Positions 6,971 to 15,552 are shown, counted from the first letter of the stretch. The stretch: 22,009 nucleotides of DNA from JBGPLJ01 sp041486385 (GCA_041486385.1 JBGPLJ010000017.1:1-22009); one strand, 5' to 3'. Notes: a model not told the origin generated them from the sequence alone. Program-made: numbers and translations.

Positions 6971-7441
6971 ATGACTGTTCAGCCGATACGATTCGACGAT
7001 GTGGACGCCCTGCGTGCCGCCAGCAACGGCGAGCCGGGTGGATGGAGCGTGGAAGTCGAAATCACGCAGGACATGATCAACCGCTTCGCCGACCTGACGG
7101 GCGATCACCAGTGGCTGCATGTCGATGTCGAGCGTTGCCGGCGCGAAAGTCCCTATAAGACAACGGTCGCTCACGGTTTTTTGCTGCTGGCGCTCATTCC
7201 GGGGCTCAATATTCCGCAGCCTGTCGCGATCACGGGCCACAAGGCCGTCATCAATTATGGCGGGGAGAAGTTGCGGTTCATGCGACCGGTGAAATCCGGG
7301 GCCCGTATTCACGCGCGCATGCGGTTGCAAGGTGCCGAACGCACGGAGGCTGGCACGCGCCTCTCATACGAAATCGCAATCCATGGCGTCAGTCAGCGTT
7401 TGCCAGCCGTGCTCTTCGAGATGCTGGTGCTGCTTACCTGA
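6971..7441 (+). CDS. MaoC family (NodN-like) hot-dog dehydratase
   Basis: A 156-residue single hot-dog-fold protein of the MaoC/R-specific enoyl-CoA hydratase group. The hydratase motif is FADLTGDHQWLHVD with the catalytic pair Asp45 and His50. The DHQW version, in place of the usual DxNP, is what I recall from NodN-type proteins. TVAHGFLLLALIP forms the following central helix. It probably adds or removes water on a short or medium acyl-CoA; the substrate cannot be told. The ATG at 6971 follows a good -10 box by about 55 bases but has a poor ribosome site; upstream in-frame ATGs would add a non-conserved extension. The stop is only six bases from the stop of the convergent acyltransferase gene, leaving no room for a terminator. 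Confidence 0.87.
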   Translation: MTVQPIRFDDVDALRAASNGEPGGWSVEVEITQDMINRFADLTGDHQWLHVDVERCRRESPYKTTVAHGFLLLALIPGLNIPQPVAITGHKAVINYGGEKLRFMRPVKSGARIHARMRLQGAERTEAGTRLSYEIAIHGVSQRLPAVLFEMLVLLT

Positions 7442-7447
7442 CGCAAT

Positions 7448-8530
7448 TCAGGCGGCGCTTTGCCGCGATGAAGTCTTGACGCTCGCGAAGAAGTGCGCGA
7501 GCGTCGCGCTGAAGCGCGCGATGTCGACCAGAAAAGAGTCATGGCCTTCGAAGCTTGGCAGAATGCTGAGCTCCGTCGGCACGCCGGCGGCCTGCAGGGC
7601 GTTGGCAGCTTCCATTTGTTGATGCGGCGGAAACAGCCAATCGGATTCGACGCCGACCACCAGTGCGCGCTCAAAGCGCGCGCCGCGAAACGCTTTCTCC
7701 AATCCGCCGTGCGTTGCCGCGAGGTCGAGCCGGTCCATCGCCTCGGAGATCACGAGAAAGCAGTTCGCATCGAAGCGTCGCACGAAGAGATCCGCCTGGC
7801 GCTCGAGATAATCGGCAATCGTTTCCTTGCCGCCGGCCCCGAAGCGCTGATCGAGCTCGGCTGCGGAACGGTAGGTCAGTGTCCCGATGCGTCGCGCGAG
7901 TTTGAGTCCCGCGAGGGGTGGATCATCCGCCGCATAATTCCCACCGCGCCATTTCGGATCGAGCCGCACCGCGTCGCGCTGCGCGCTGCGCAGGCCGATC
8001 GACACGGCGGTCGAACGCGCGGCGCCTGAAATCGACACGAGCGCACGCGCACGGTCTGGAAATTCGGCGGCGAACGCCAGGACCACCATGCCGCCCAGCG
8101 ATGGTCCGAGGACCGCAGCGGCGCGCTCGATGCCGAGACTATCGAGCAGGGCCGCGCCGGCCGCCGCGATGTCTTCGACTGTGATCGCCGGAAAGGCGGC
8201 GCCGTAGCGCTGACCAGTCGCGGGGTTGACGGACGCAGGCCCGGTGCTGCCGAAGCAGCTGCCTAGCGTGTTCATGCAGATCACGTAGAAACGGCGGGTG
8301 TCGAGCGCCATGCCCGGCCCGACGATCGCTTCCCACCAGCCGGGACTCGGGTCTTCGGGCGATGAATGAGCGTGCGCAGAGGCCGATAGCCCGGTGAAGA
8401 TGAGAATTGCGTTGTCGCGGGCTGAATTGAGGACGCCCCAGGATTCGTAGGCGATGACGGGGCGCGTGAGCGTGCCCCCGCGCTTCAGCGCGAGCCCTGA
8501 TTCAATTGTAATTTCACGTCGTGCTGACAT
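7448..8530 (-). CDS. MetX-family O-acyltransferase, probably serine O-succinyltransferase
   Basis: A 360-residue alpha/beta-hydrolase-fold acyltransferase of the MetX family, which acylates homoserine or serine as the first committed step to methionine or cysteine. The catalytic triad is visible: Ser144 in LGPSLGGM, Asp297 in VESDWLFPP and His330 in FEGHDSF. The region GLSASAHAHSSPEDPSPGWWEAI (47-69) differs from the GLSGNHH-like sequence of homoserine-specific enzymes. It resembles what I remember of the serine O-succinyltransferases of Xanthomonas-type bacteria. The divergent neighbour is a cysteine synthase, which supports the serine reading: L-serine to O-succinylserine to cysteine. The start ATG at 8530 has GGAA about seven bases upstream. 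Homoserine O-acetyl- or succinyltransferase (metX) remains the main alternative. Confidence 0.85.
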   Translation of the reverse strand: MSARREITIESGLALKRGGTLTRPVIAYESWGVLNSARDNAILIFTGLSASAHAHSSPEDPSPGWWEAIVGPGMALDTRRFYVICMNTLGSCFGSTGPASVNPATGQRYGAAFPAITVEDIAAAGAALLDSLGIERAAAVLGPSLGGMVVLAFAAEFPDRARALVSISGAARSTAVSIGLRSAQRDAVRLDPKWRGGNYAADDPPLAGLKLARRIGTLTYRSAAELDQRFGAGGKETIADYLERQADLFVRRFDANCFLVISEAMDRLDLAATHGGLEKAFRGARFERALVVGVESDWLFPPHQQMEAANALQAAGVPTELSILPSFEGHDSFLVDIARFSATLAHFFASVKTSSRQSAA

Positions 8531-8790
8531 TCAGCGCTTCCGTCCAGCCCGTGTCTGACCCAGATTCAAGTTTGGCGCCGCAGCGGTGGACGCGCTCCGG
8601 ACCCTTGAATGTTGTGCTGCCCTGGGCAGGCCGGCATTCTGCGCTACCGGCAGAGCCGCTGCCATAACCGTCAGACCTTAGTTTAGACTGCGCCGGTATT
8701 GCTCGCAGGCGGCCGGGCCGACTACTGTGCAGTACATCTTTGGTACGAAATCTCTTACTACCAATTCATGGCGAATTCCTGGGGCCTCTC
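8531..8790. other. Divergent control region between the acyltransferase and cysteine synthase genes
   Basis: A 260-base gene-free stretch from which both sulfur-assimilation genes are transcribed outward. I found no strong -35/-10 pair. The best plus-strand candidate (TTGCTC at 8699-8704, 18 bases, TACTGT at 8723-8728) is weak. No riboswitch-like fold or clear CysB/MetR repeat was recognised. An in-frame TTG at 8740 gives a longer cysteine synthase reading but is not a convincing start. Confidence 0.4.
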
Positions 8791-9738
8791 ATGATTTACG
8801 ACAGCATTCTCGGCACGATCGGCCGCACGCCTATCGTTCGCCTCAATCGCATCCCGCCGAAGAACGTCACCCTGTATGTGAAGTGTGAGTTCTTCAATCC
8901 GGCCTCGTCCGTCAAGGACCGGCTCGCAATCGCCATCATCGAAGATGCCGAACGACGCGGAACGCTCAAGCCGGGACAAACCGTTGTCGAAGCGACCTCC
9001 GGCAACACTGGCATTGCGCTGGCGATGGTGTGCGCGGCCAAAGGTTATCCGTTCGTCGCCACCATGGCGGAATCGTTTTCAATCGAGCGGCGCAAACTCA
9101 TGCGGGCACTGGGCGCGAAGGTCATTCTTACGCCCGCGGCGGAACGCGGAACTGGCATGGTGCGCAAAGCCGCGGAGCTTGCGAAGCAACATGGCTGGTT
9201 TCTCGCGAGCCAGTTCGACAATCCGGCGAACCCCGAATATCACCGTCAAACGACGGGGCCGGAAATTCTGAGTGACTTCGCCGGCCGGCGCCTCGACTTC
9301 TGGGTGACAGGCTGGGGTACCGGCGGCACGCTGACGGGCGCAGGTGAGGTGCTCCGCAAGGCGCGTCCCGGTGTACGCATCATCGCGACGGAGCCGGAGG
9401 GCGCATCACTCCTCGGCGGCAAGGAGTTCAAGCCGCACAAGATTCAAGGTTGGACGCCGGACTTCATTCCTGGCGTGCTGAACCGCGAAGTATTCGATGA
9501 GCTGGTCACCGTGAGCGACACCGATGCGATCGGGACGGCTCGCAGGCTCTCGCGCGAAGAAGGCATTCTCTGTGGCATATCCTCCGGCGGAACGGTCGCC
9601 GCGGCCCTGAAAGTCGCGGATAAGGCGCCTGCCGGATCGGTCATCCTCGCGATGCTGCCTGATACCGGCGAGCGCTATCTCTCGACCGCGCTCTTCGAAG
9701 GAATCATCGACGGCTCCGACCCCGAACCCGAGCTCTGA
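8791..9738 (+). CDS. cysK: Cysteine synthase (O-acylserine sulfhydrylase), CysK-type
   Basis: A PLP-dependent beta-replacement enzyme that makes L-cysteine from O-acetyl- or O-succinylserine and sulfide. The 315-residue protein starts MIYDSILGTIGRTPIVRLNR. The PLP lysine is Lys42 in NPASSVKDR, the substrate loop is TSGNTG at 69-74, the phosphate-binding loop is GWGTGGTLTG, and the C-terminal region has GISSGG and DTGERYLSTALFEG. The PASSVKDR form is shared with CysM enzymes and cystathionine beta-synthases, so cysM is a possible name, but the C-terminus is CysK-like. The ATG at 8791, seven bases after GGGG, gives the normal family N-terminus; the TTG at 8740 adds 17 non-conserved residues. 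It is divergent from the MetX-like acyltransferase, its probable partner enzyme, and followed by a strong shared hairpin. Confidence 0.93.
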   Translation: MIYDSILGTIGRTPIVRLNRIPPKNVTLYVKCEFFNPASSVKDRLAIAIIEDAERRGTLKPGQTVVEATSGNTGIALAMVCAAKGYPFVATMAESFSIERRKLMRALGAKVILTPAAERGTGMVRKAAELAKQHGWFLASQFDNPANPEYHRQTTGPEILSDFAGRRLDFWVTGWGTGGTLTGAGEVLRKARPGVRIIATEPEGASLLGGKEFKPHKIQGWTPDFIPGVLNREVFDELVTVSDTDAIGTARRLSREEGILCGISSGGTVAAALKVADKAPAGSVILAMLPDTGERYLSTALFEGIIDGSDPEPEL

Positions 9739-9742
9739 CTCA

Positions 9743-9791
9743 AGCCCGCTCTCCCCTTTTTTTTAAGGGGAGAGGGGCATGCGAGCGGGCT
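9743..9791. terminator. Bidirectional terminator between cysteine synthase and patD
   Basis: A two-level inverted repeat. The outer arms are AGCCCGCT (9743-9750) and AGCGGGCT (9784-9791). The inner arms CTCCCCTT (9751-9758) and AAGGGGAG (9765-9772) enclose a six-T loop. It begins 5 bases after the cysK stop and ends 2 bases from the patD stop, so it serves both converging genes. The T/A-rich inner loop could allow alternative foldings with a T-run tail. Confidence 0.75.
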
Positions 9792-9792
9792 C

Positions 9793-11220
9793 TTACTGCT
9801 TCACCATCACATGCCGCACGACGCTGTAGTCTTCCAGCGCATACGTCGAAAGATCCTTGCCGTAGCCTGAGCGCTTGAAGCCGCCGTGCGGCATTTCGCT
9901 CACGAGCATGAAGTGCGTATTGATCCAGGTGCAGCCGTATTGAAGCTGCGCGGCCACCTTCATCGCCTTGCCCACGTCCTTGGTCCACACGGAAGAAGCA
10001 AGTCCGTACTCTGAGTCGTTCGCCCAGGCGATGGCCTGATCGGCGTCTTTGAAGCGCGTAATCGACACGACCGGACCAAACACTTCTTTCTGTACGATCT
10101 CGTCCGTCTGCTTGGCGCCGGCGATGATCGTGGGCTCGTAGAAGAAGCCGCTGCCTGCGCGGGGCTTGCCGCCGGTCGTGATTTCAATATGGCGCTTCTC
10201 CGCCGCGCGCGCGACAAAGCCAGCGACGCGCGAACGCTGTGACGCCGTGATGAGCGGTCCCATCTCGACGCCTTCCTCGGTCTGCAAGCCCAGCTTGAGC
10301 GTTGAGACGGCCTGACTGAGGTCCCGTACGAGGCGATCGTAGATCTTGGGGCCGGCATACAGGCGGCAGGCCGCCGTGCAGTCCTGTCCCGCATTGTAAA
10401 AGCCGAAGGTACGTACGCCGGCGACGACGGATTCGAGATCCGCATCGTCGAATACAATCACGGGTGCCTTGCCGCCGAGCTCCAAGTGCGTGCGCTTTAC
10501 GCCTTTCGCCGCGGCATCGAGAATCTTCTGGCCGGTCGAGATGTCGCCGGTCAATGAAATCATGCGCACGTGGGGCTGCGCGATGAGCGGCGCGCCGACC
10601 GACTTGCCGCGGCCGCAGACCACGCTGACGACGCCCGGCGGGAAGATTTCCGCGAGCAGCTGCGCGAGCTTCAATGTCGTCAGCGGTGTTTGCTCGGACG
10701 GCTTGATCACCACGGTGTTGCCGGCGGCGAGCGCAGGCGACAGCTTCCACGCAGCCATCATCAATGGATAGTTCCACGGCGCGATTGATGCGACGACGCC
10801 GATCGGATCGCGGCGAATCATGCTGGTGTAGCCCGGGATGAACTCGCCCGCCGCCGAACCGTGCTGAGTACGTGCAGCGCCCGCGAAGAAGCGGAACACG
10901 TCCGCGATCGCCGGAATCTCGTCGCCGAGTACGGCAGCGAGCGGCTTGCCGCAGTTGCGCGACTCAAGCTCCGCGAACTCCTGCGCCTCGGCCTCGATGC
11001 GGTCAGCGAGCTTGAGCAGCATGGCCGCTCGATCCTTCGGCACGACGCGCGCCCAAGTCGCAAACGCCGCGGCAGCGCCTGCGACTGCGGCAATGATCTG
11101 GTCCTCGGAGGCTTCGGCAACCTCAGCGATGACCTTGCCGGTCGCCGGATCGAGGATCTGTTCCTTGTGATCGCCTTTGCCGGCGACAAATCTGCCTTTG
11201 ATCAGGAGCTTCGTGTTCAT
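9793..11220 (-). CDS. patD: Gamma-aminobutyraldehyde dehydrogenase (PatD/YdcW)
   Basis: Oxidises 4-aminobutyraldehyde to GABA with NAD+ in the cytosol, the second step of the putrescine transaminase route. The 475-residue protein is a class-typical aldehyde dehydrogenase with Asn150 (APWNYPLMMAAWKL), Lys173 (VVIKPSE), general base Glu247 (HLELGGKAPVIVFDDAD) and nucleophile Cys281 (YNAGQDCTAACRLY). Long stretches recall E. coli YdcW almost word for word, including FAELESRNCGKPL, DEIPAI(A)DVFRFFAGAAR, TSMIRRDP and the C-terminal WINTHFMLVSEMPHGG with ending VVRHVMVK. The start ATG at 11220 follows GAGG by five bases and lies 20 bases after ydcV, so it is the fifth gene of the importer operon, as in E. 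coli. Confidence 0.96.
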   Translation of the reverse strand: MNTKLLIKGRFVAGKGDHKEQILDPATGKVIAEVAEASEDQIIAAVAGAAAAFATWARVVPKDRAAMLLKLADRIEAEAQEFAELESRNCGKPLAAVLGDEIPAIADVFRFFAGAARTQHGSAAGEFIPGYTSMIRRDPIGVVASIAPWNYPLMMAAWKLSPALAAGNTVVIKPSEQTPLTTLKLAQLLAEIFPPGVVSVVCGRGKSVGAPLIAQPHVRMISLTGDISTGQKILDAAAKGVKRTHLELGGKAPVIVFDDADLESVVAGVRTFGFYNAGQDCTAACRLYAGPKIYDRLVRDLSQAVSTLKLGLQTEEGVEMGPLITASQRSRVAGFVARAAEKRHIEITTGGKPRAGSGFFYEPTIIAGAKQTDEIVQKEVFGPVVSITRFKDADQAIAWANDSEYGLASSVWTKDVGKAMKVAAQLQYGCTWINTHFMLVSEMPHGGFKRSGYGKDLSTYALEDYSVVRHVMVKQ

Positions 11221-11240
11221 GGTTACCTCATGCTTGTCCG

Positions 11241-12041
11241 CTAGCTGCGCTCGTCGGTGGAGCGCGTCAATCGATAAGCCGCGATGATCGGCAACATCGT
11301 AATCAGTATCACCAGCACCGCAACGACATTCGTGAGCGGCCGATCGCGCGGCCGGAACAGCTGATCGTAGATCCAGATTGGCAACGTCTTCTCGTGTCCC
11401 GCGGTGAACAGCGTAACGATGATCTCATCGAAGGAAAGCGCAAACGCCAGCATGCCACCCGCAAGCAAGGCGCTGCCGAGCTGCGGCAGCAGCACATAGC
11501 GCAGCGTCTGCAAGCCGTCGGCGCCGAGATCCATCGAAGCCTCCGTGAGGCTGGGCGGCAGACGCCTGAGGCGCGCAATGACGTTGTTGTAAACGATCAC
11601 GAGGCAAAACGTCGCGTGACCCAGAACAATAGTCCAGAAGCCGAGTTCGACGTTGGCAAGCTTCAGCGCCGCGAGCAGCGAAATGCCGGTGACGATGCCG
11701 GGGAGCGCGATCGGCAGCACGAGCGCGAGCGTGATCGCTTCCTTGCCCCAGAAGCGGCTGCGCGCAAGACCGAGCGCCGCAAGTGAGCCGAGCAGGAGGG
11801 CCGCAAGCGTCGCGCAGGTGGCAACGCTGAAGGACAAGCGCAGTGCCGCCCAGATGTCATCGCGCGCGAACGCATCGGTGAACCAGTGTGTCGTCAGGGC
11901 CGGCGGCGGAAACTGATACGTGCGGTCTTCGGTCGTGAATGCGTACAGGATGATGATCAGCACCGGAAAGTGCATGAAGAAGATGCCGCCTGCCGCCGCC
12001 AGACGATGCAGCACCGTCGCTTTATCGAAACTAGAGCGCAT
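11241..12041 (-). CDS. ydcV: Polyamine ABC transporter permease, YdcV/PotC type
   Basis: Inner-membrane permease of a spermidine/putrescine-type ABC importer. From the ATG at 12041 it has 266 residues, close to the E. coli protein. It shows about six hydrophobic segments, starting with GGIFFMHFPVLIIILYAF, and the EAA loop that docks on the ATPase (EASMDLGADGLQTLRYVLLPQL). I reject the longer reading from 12083, which merely reads through ydcU. With the chosen start the gene overlaps the ydcU stop by 11 bases, typical of coupled permease pairs, although the ribosome site is poor. The substrate cannot be proved, but the operon context points to putrescine. Confidence 0.92.
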   Translation of the reverse strand: MRSSFDKATVLHRLAAAGGIFFMHFPVLIIILYAFTTEDRTYQFPPPALTTHWFTDAFARDDIWAALRLSFSVATCATLAALLLGSLAALGLARSRFWGKEAITLALVLPIALPGIVTGISLLAALKLANVELGFWTIVLGHATFCLVIVYNNVIARLRRLPPSLTEASMDLGADGLQTLRYVLLPQLGSALLAGGMLAFALSFDEIIVTLFTAGHEKTLPIWIYDQLFRPRDRPLTNVVAVLVILITMLPIIAAYRLTRSTDERS

Positions 12042-12981
12042 CGAAGGCACCGAAACGCTTGACGATCGACAGATAGATCGCAATCAGCACGATGGGCACG
12101 ACGGAGAACGCGGCCGCCAGCGGGATATTGCCGGCAGTGCCCTGCTGTTGAAACACCATCATGCCGATGAAGTAGCCGGGCGCGCCGACGACACCCGGAA
12201 TGATGTAGTCGCCGAGCGTCAGCGAGAACGTGAAGACCGAGCCCGCGGCGACTCCGGGAAACGCAAGCGGCAGCACGACGTTGCGGAACGTCTGACCTGG
12301 CCGGGCGCCAAGATCGGCCGAAGCCTGCAGCAATGAGCGCGGCACGCGTTCGAGCGCCGCATGAATCGGCAAGATCATGTACGGCAGCCACATGTAGACA
12401 AAGACGATGAACATGCCGATGTACGACGATGACAGCGTCGGCCCGCCGATGACGGGCGTATTGAGCGCGGCATCGAGCGCCGGCGTCAGGCCGAGTGAGT
12501 CGAGGAACCAGGTGAGGATGCCCTGCTTGGCGAGAATCAGGCGCCACGCGTAGACCTTCACGAGATAGCTGGTCCACATGGGTAACAGCACGGCGACGTA
12601 GAGGTACGTCTTCATGCGTGCCGTGGCGTAGCGCGCCATGTAGTACGCGAGCGGGAAGGCAATGATTGCGCAGGCGACGGTGACGGTGATCGCCATGAGC
12701 GTTGTGCGCACCACGATGTCGATGTGCGCGGGTCGCGTCACCAGCTGCTTGTAGGTCGCAAGCGTCGGTTCGCGCACGATCTCGGCCGTGAAATCGTTGA
12801 TGGCGTAGAAGCTCTGCAGCAGCAGAGAGAAGAGCGACCCAAGGTAGACCGTGCCGAACCAGAGCAGCGGCGGAATCAGCAGCAGCAAAATGTAACTGTT
12901 GGGTCGCCGATAGAAAAAGCTCGATAACGCGCGCGACCAGCCGCCGGTTCCGCCAGCCGCGCCGCGGGCAGCGGCGTTCAT
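12031..12981 (-). CDS. ydcU: Polyamine ABC transporter permease, YdcU/PotB type
   Basis: The second permease subunit, 316 residues. A short Ala/Gly-rich cytosolic N-terminus precedes SYILLLLIPPLLWFGTVYL (first membrane segment), then a periplasmic loop (SFYAINDFTAEIVREPTLATYKQLV) typical of PotB-like proteins. Further membrane segments follow, with an EAA-like loop at LLQASADLGARPGQTFRNVVLPLAFPG. Its ATG overlaps the ydcT stop by four bases (ATGA at 12978-12981), and its own 3' end overlaps ydcV. It should pair with YdcV to form the membrane channel energised by YdcT. Confidence 0.93.
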   Translation of the reverse strand: MNAAARGAAGGTGGWSRALSSFFYRRPNSYILLLLIPPLLWFGTVYLGSLFSLLLQSFYAINDFTAEIVREPTLATYKQLVTRPAHIDIVVRTTLMAITVTVACAIIAFPLAYYMARYATARMKTYLYVAVLLPMWTSYLVKVYAWRLILAKQGILTWFLDSLGLTPALDAALNTPVIGGPTLSSSYIGMFIVFVYMWLPYMILPIHAALERVPRSLLQASADLGARPGQTFRNVVLPLAFPGVAAGSVFTFSLTLGDYIIPGVVGAPGYFIGMMVFQQQGTAGNIPLAAAFSVVPIVLIAIYLSIVKRFGAFDAL

Positions 12982-14006
12982 GCGTGATCCGCCTCGAGTT
13001 CGACGACACTCTCGCGCGGCCAGGTCACCTGTACAGCGGTTCCCGCGCGGGTCGCGGCATCGGTCGCACCAGCTTCCGCTTGCGCGACCGTGAGCAGCTC
13101 GCCCGCGGGCGTGCGCACCTGCACACGCAAGGTCGCTCCATGATACTGGCTATCCGCGATCGTGCCGGCACACGCAACCCAACCGGGCTCAGTCGCCGTG
13201 CCCGCCGCAAGAATTCGCATTTGCTCCGGACGAATCGCTACCGGTCGCGCGACACCGAGCGTCGTCGAGGCGAGCTCGCTGGTGAGCACATTGGCTCCGC
13301 CGACGAACTGCGCCACGAAGGGATTGCGCGGCCGTCCGTAGAGTCCTCGCGGCGAGTCGATCTGCACGATACGGCCGCGATCGAAGACGGCGACACGATC
13401 GGACATGCTGAGCGCTTCACCCTGGTCGTGCGTCACAAACACAAACGTGATACCGAGCTCACGCTGCAGCGCCTTCAATTCGATCTGCATCGCCTCGCGC
13501 AGTTTCAGATCGAGCGCGCCCAGCGGCTCGTCGAGCAGCAGCACCTTGGGCCGATTGATGAGCGCGCGCGCGAGCGCCACACGTTGTCGCTGGCCGCCGG
13601 ACAGCTGTTGCGGACGACGCTCGCCGAATTCGCCAAGTTTCACGAGCGCGAGCATTTCGTCCGTACGCCGGCGTCTTTCGTCCGCGGCGACGCCGCGCAC
13701 CCTCAGCCCGTACTCGACGTTCTGCGCAACGCTCATATGCGGGAAGAGCGCGTAATCCTGAAAGACGGTATTGACGTTGCGGTCGTAAGGCGGGACGTCG
13801 GATACGTCGATGCCGTCGAGCAGGATGTGGCCCGAATCGGGCAACTCGAAGCCCGCGATGAGCCTCAGGCAAGTCGTCTTGCCGGAGCCGGAGGGCCCCA
13901 GCATCGAAAAGAATTCACCGGCCGCGACCTCGACGGAGACGTCGTCGACGGCGCGAACGCTGCCGAAGCTGCGCGTGACGTTGCGGAACTCGATCGCAGC
14001 TGTCAT
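12978..14006 (-). CDS. ydcT: Polyamine ABC transporter ATP-binding protein, YdcT/PotA type
   Basis: The cytosolic ATPase of the importer, 342 residues. Walker A is GPSGSGKT (37-44), the Q-loop Gln is 83 in VFQDYALFP, the signature is LSGGQ (135-139), Walker B is VLLLDEP (155-161), the D-loop is GALD, and the switch His is 193 in VFVTHDQ. The C-terminal quarter (VAIRPEQMRIL onward) is a TOBE domain as in PotA, which often carries regulation by substrate. The start ATG at 14006 is 48 bases after ydcS, and the stop overlaps ydcU. The sequence begins MTAAIEFRNVTRSFGSVRAVDDVSVEV, normal for the family. Confidence 0.95.
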   Translation of the reverse strand: MTAAIEFRNVTRSFGSVRAVDDVSVEVAAGEFFSMLGPSGSGKTTCLRLIAGFELPDSGHILLDGIDVSDVPPYDRNVNTVFQDYALFPHMSVAQNVEYGLRVRGVAADERRRRTDEMLALVKLGEFGERRPQQLSGGQRQRVALARALINRPKVLLLDEPLGALDLKLREAMQIELKALQRELGITFVFVTHDQGEALSMSDRVAVFDRGRIVQIDSPRGLYGRPRNPFVAQFVGGANVLTSELASTTLGVARPVAIRPEQMRILAAGTATEPGWVACAGTIADSQYHGATLRVQVRTPAGELLTVAQAEAGATDAATRAGTAVQVTWPRESVVELEADHA

Positions 14007-14054
14007 CGCGCGAGGCGCGGCCGGTGTTTGGGTCAGCTCCCTGCGACGGCCGCG

Positions 14055-15230
14055 TCAGCGACCGCCCATGATTGCCACATAATCGGTCGACCAGCGCGAA
14101 TACGGCACACAAGTCTGACCAGCGCCGCACTCCGCGACCGGCGTGCGCCAGAACGAGATCTTGTCGAAGTCGTCGAACCCGTTGGTCTTGCAGCCCTCAT
14201 CGGTCAACAGCGCGTTGCCCTTGCAGGCTGCTGGAACAGCCGGCACCGAGCCGAACCACGCGGCCACGTCACCCTGAACCTTCGGGCTAAGCGACCACTC
14301 GAGCCACTTGTAGGCGCAGTTCGGATGCTTCGCCTGCGAATGCATCATCGTGGTGTCTGCCCAACCGGTGACACCACCCGGCGGCACGACCGAGGCGATC
14401 GGCTGCTTGTTCGCGACGAGCGTGTTCACCTGGTACGGCCAGGAACTCGATGCGACTACGCCTTCGCTCGTGAAGTCCTGCACCTGCACCGTGGCGTCGT
14501 GCCAATAGCGATGCACGAGCGGATGCTGCTTGCGCAGCACGTCGAGCGCCGCGTTGTACTGTGCTTCGTTCAATGCGTAGGGGTCTGTGATGCCGAGCGA
14601 CGGATTCTTCGACTTGAGGTAAAGCGCAGCGTCGGCAATGTGAATCGGGCCGTCATACGCCTGCACGCGTCCCTTGTTCGGCTTGCCGTCCGGGAGCTTC
14701 GTCGGTTCGAAGACCGCGTCCCAGCCCGGGGCCTTCTTGAAGACCTTGGTGTTGTACATGAGCACGTTCGGGCCCCACTGATACGGGACCCCGTAGTGCT
14801 TGCCGTCGACCGTGTGCCAAGGCGCGTTTTGCAGCCGGCTGTCGACCGTGCTGTAGCTCGGCACCTTCGCGATGTCGATCGGCTGCACGGTCTTGCCGTA
14901 CACGAGGCGCAATGAGGAGTCACCCGAAGCGGTTACGAGGTCAAAGCCGCCCTGATTCATCAGCGCGACCATCTCATCCGAGGTGCCGGCCGTCTTGACG
15001 TTGACTTTGCAGCCCGTGTCTTTTTCGAAACCGGTAACCCAATCGTAGTTCTTGTCACTGGCGCCGCGCTCGATGTAGCCGGGCCAGGCGACGATGTCGA
15101 GTTGTCCTTCGAGAGTTGTTGCCGGCGCCGCAATTTGCACCGGTGCTTCTTCTTTCTTGCCGCAAGCTGCGAGCGCGAACAATGCCGCACCCATTGCAAC
15201 TACAACGCGGACTGCCGACCCCATACGCAT
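14055..15230 (-). CDS. ydcS: Polyamine-binding lipoprotein, YdcS/PotD type
   Basis: The solute receptor of the importer, 391 residues. It has a lipoprotein signal peptide with lipobox LAAC, so Cys23 would be lipidated and the mature protein anchored at the periplasmic face. After a short linker the binding domain begins at GQLDIVAWPGYIERGASDKNYDWV and continues TGCKVNVKTAGTSDEMVALM, which closely recalls E. coli YdcS. E. coli YdcS, as I remember it, has an ordinary signal peptide, so lipidation here is a small difference. The start ATG at 15230 is preceded by AAGGAG with a seven-base gap, the strongest ribosome site of the operon. It is the first gene of ydcSTUVW. Putrescine is the expected ligand; other polyamines or GABA-like amines are possible. 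Confidence 0.94.
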   Translation of the reverse strand: MRMGSAVRVVVAMGAALFALAACGKKEEAPVQIAAPATTLEGQLDIVAWPGYIERGASDKNYDWVTGFEKDTGCKVNVKTAGTSDEMVALMNQGGFDLVTASGDSSLRLVYGKTVQPIDIAKVPSYSTVDSRLQNAPWHTVDGKHYGVPYQWGPNVLMYNTKVFKKAPGWDAVFEPTKLPDGKPNKGRVQAYDGPIHIADAALYLKSKNPSLGITDPYALNEAQYNAALDVLRKQHPLVHRYWHDATVQVQDFTSEGVVASSSWPYQVNTLVANKQPIASVVPPGGVTGWADTTMMHSQAKHPNCAYKWLEWSLSPKVQGDVAAWFGSVPAVPAACKGNALLTDEGCKTNGFDDFDKISFWRTPVAECGAGQTCVPYSRWSTDYVAIMGGR

Positions 15231-15552
15231 GATGGTTCTCCTTACGAACTCGGATCTAAAGTCGAATCTTCGGGCGCTTGATCGATGGGCCGGCCTCGTG
15301 GTTGTTGGAATAGAAGCTGGCCCGCCGTATTCGCCCGCATTCTAGCAGTGTTAGCGACGTCATTTTGGCGCCTCTTGCGGACGACGAGCGCTTGCCCGGG
15401 CGCTTTTTGCTGCGCAGTAAGCCCGCGCCAGGCGCCACGATTTGCCATCAAAGATCGCAAGCGCCACAGGATTGCGCCACGGATCTTGCGCGATCCGACA
15501 TTGAAATAGCTCTCCATGAACGGCGGGCAATCGCCTGTCGAAGGAGAGTGTC
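15231..15552. other. Divergent intergenic region between ydcS and the OmpA-like gene
   Basis: A stretch of 322 bases without a credible gene; the short open frames in it lack similarity and ribosome sites. It must hold the promoter of the ydcSTUVW operon, but no good sigma-70 pair and no GG-N10-GC sigma-54 element was found on the minus strand. The best -10 is TAGAAT near 15340, without a matching -35. A small hairpin-plus-T-run (AGCGC at 15387, GCGCT at 15400, T-run to 15408) has no obvious gene to terminate. Confidence 0.4.

Noticed and set aside
12984..14915. A 643-codon plus-strand open frame opposite ydcT and ydcS
   Set aside because: Shadow frame with Arg/His-rich low-information sequence; the ABC motifs on the minus strand are decisive.
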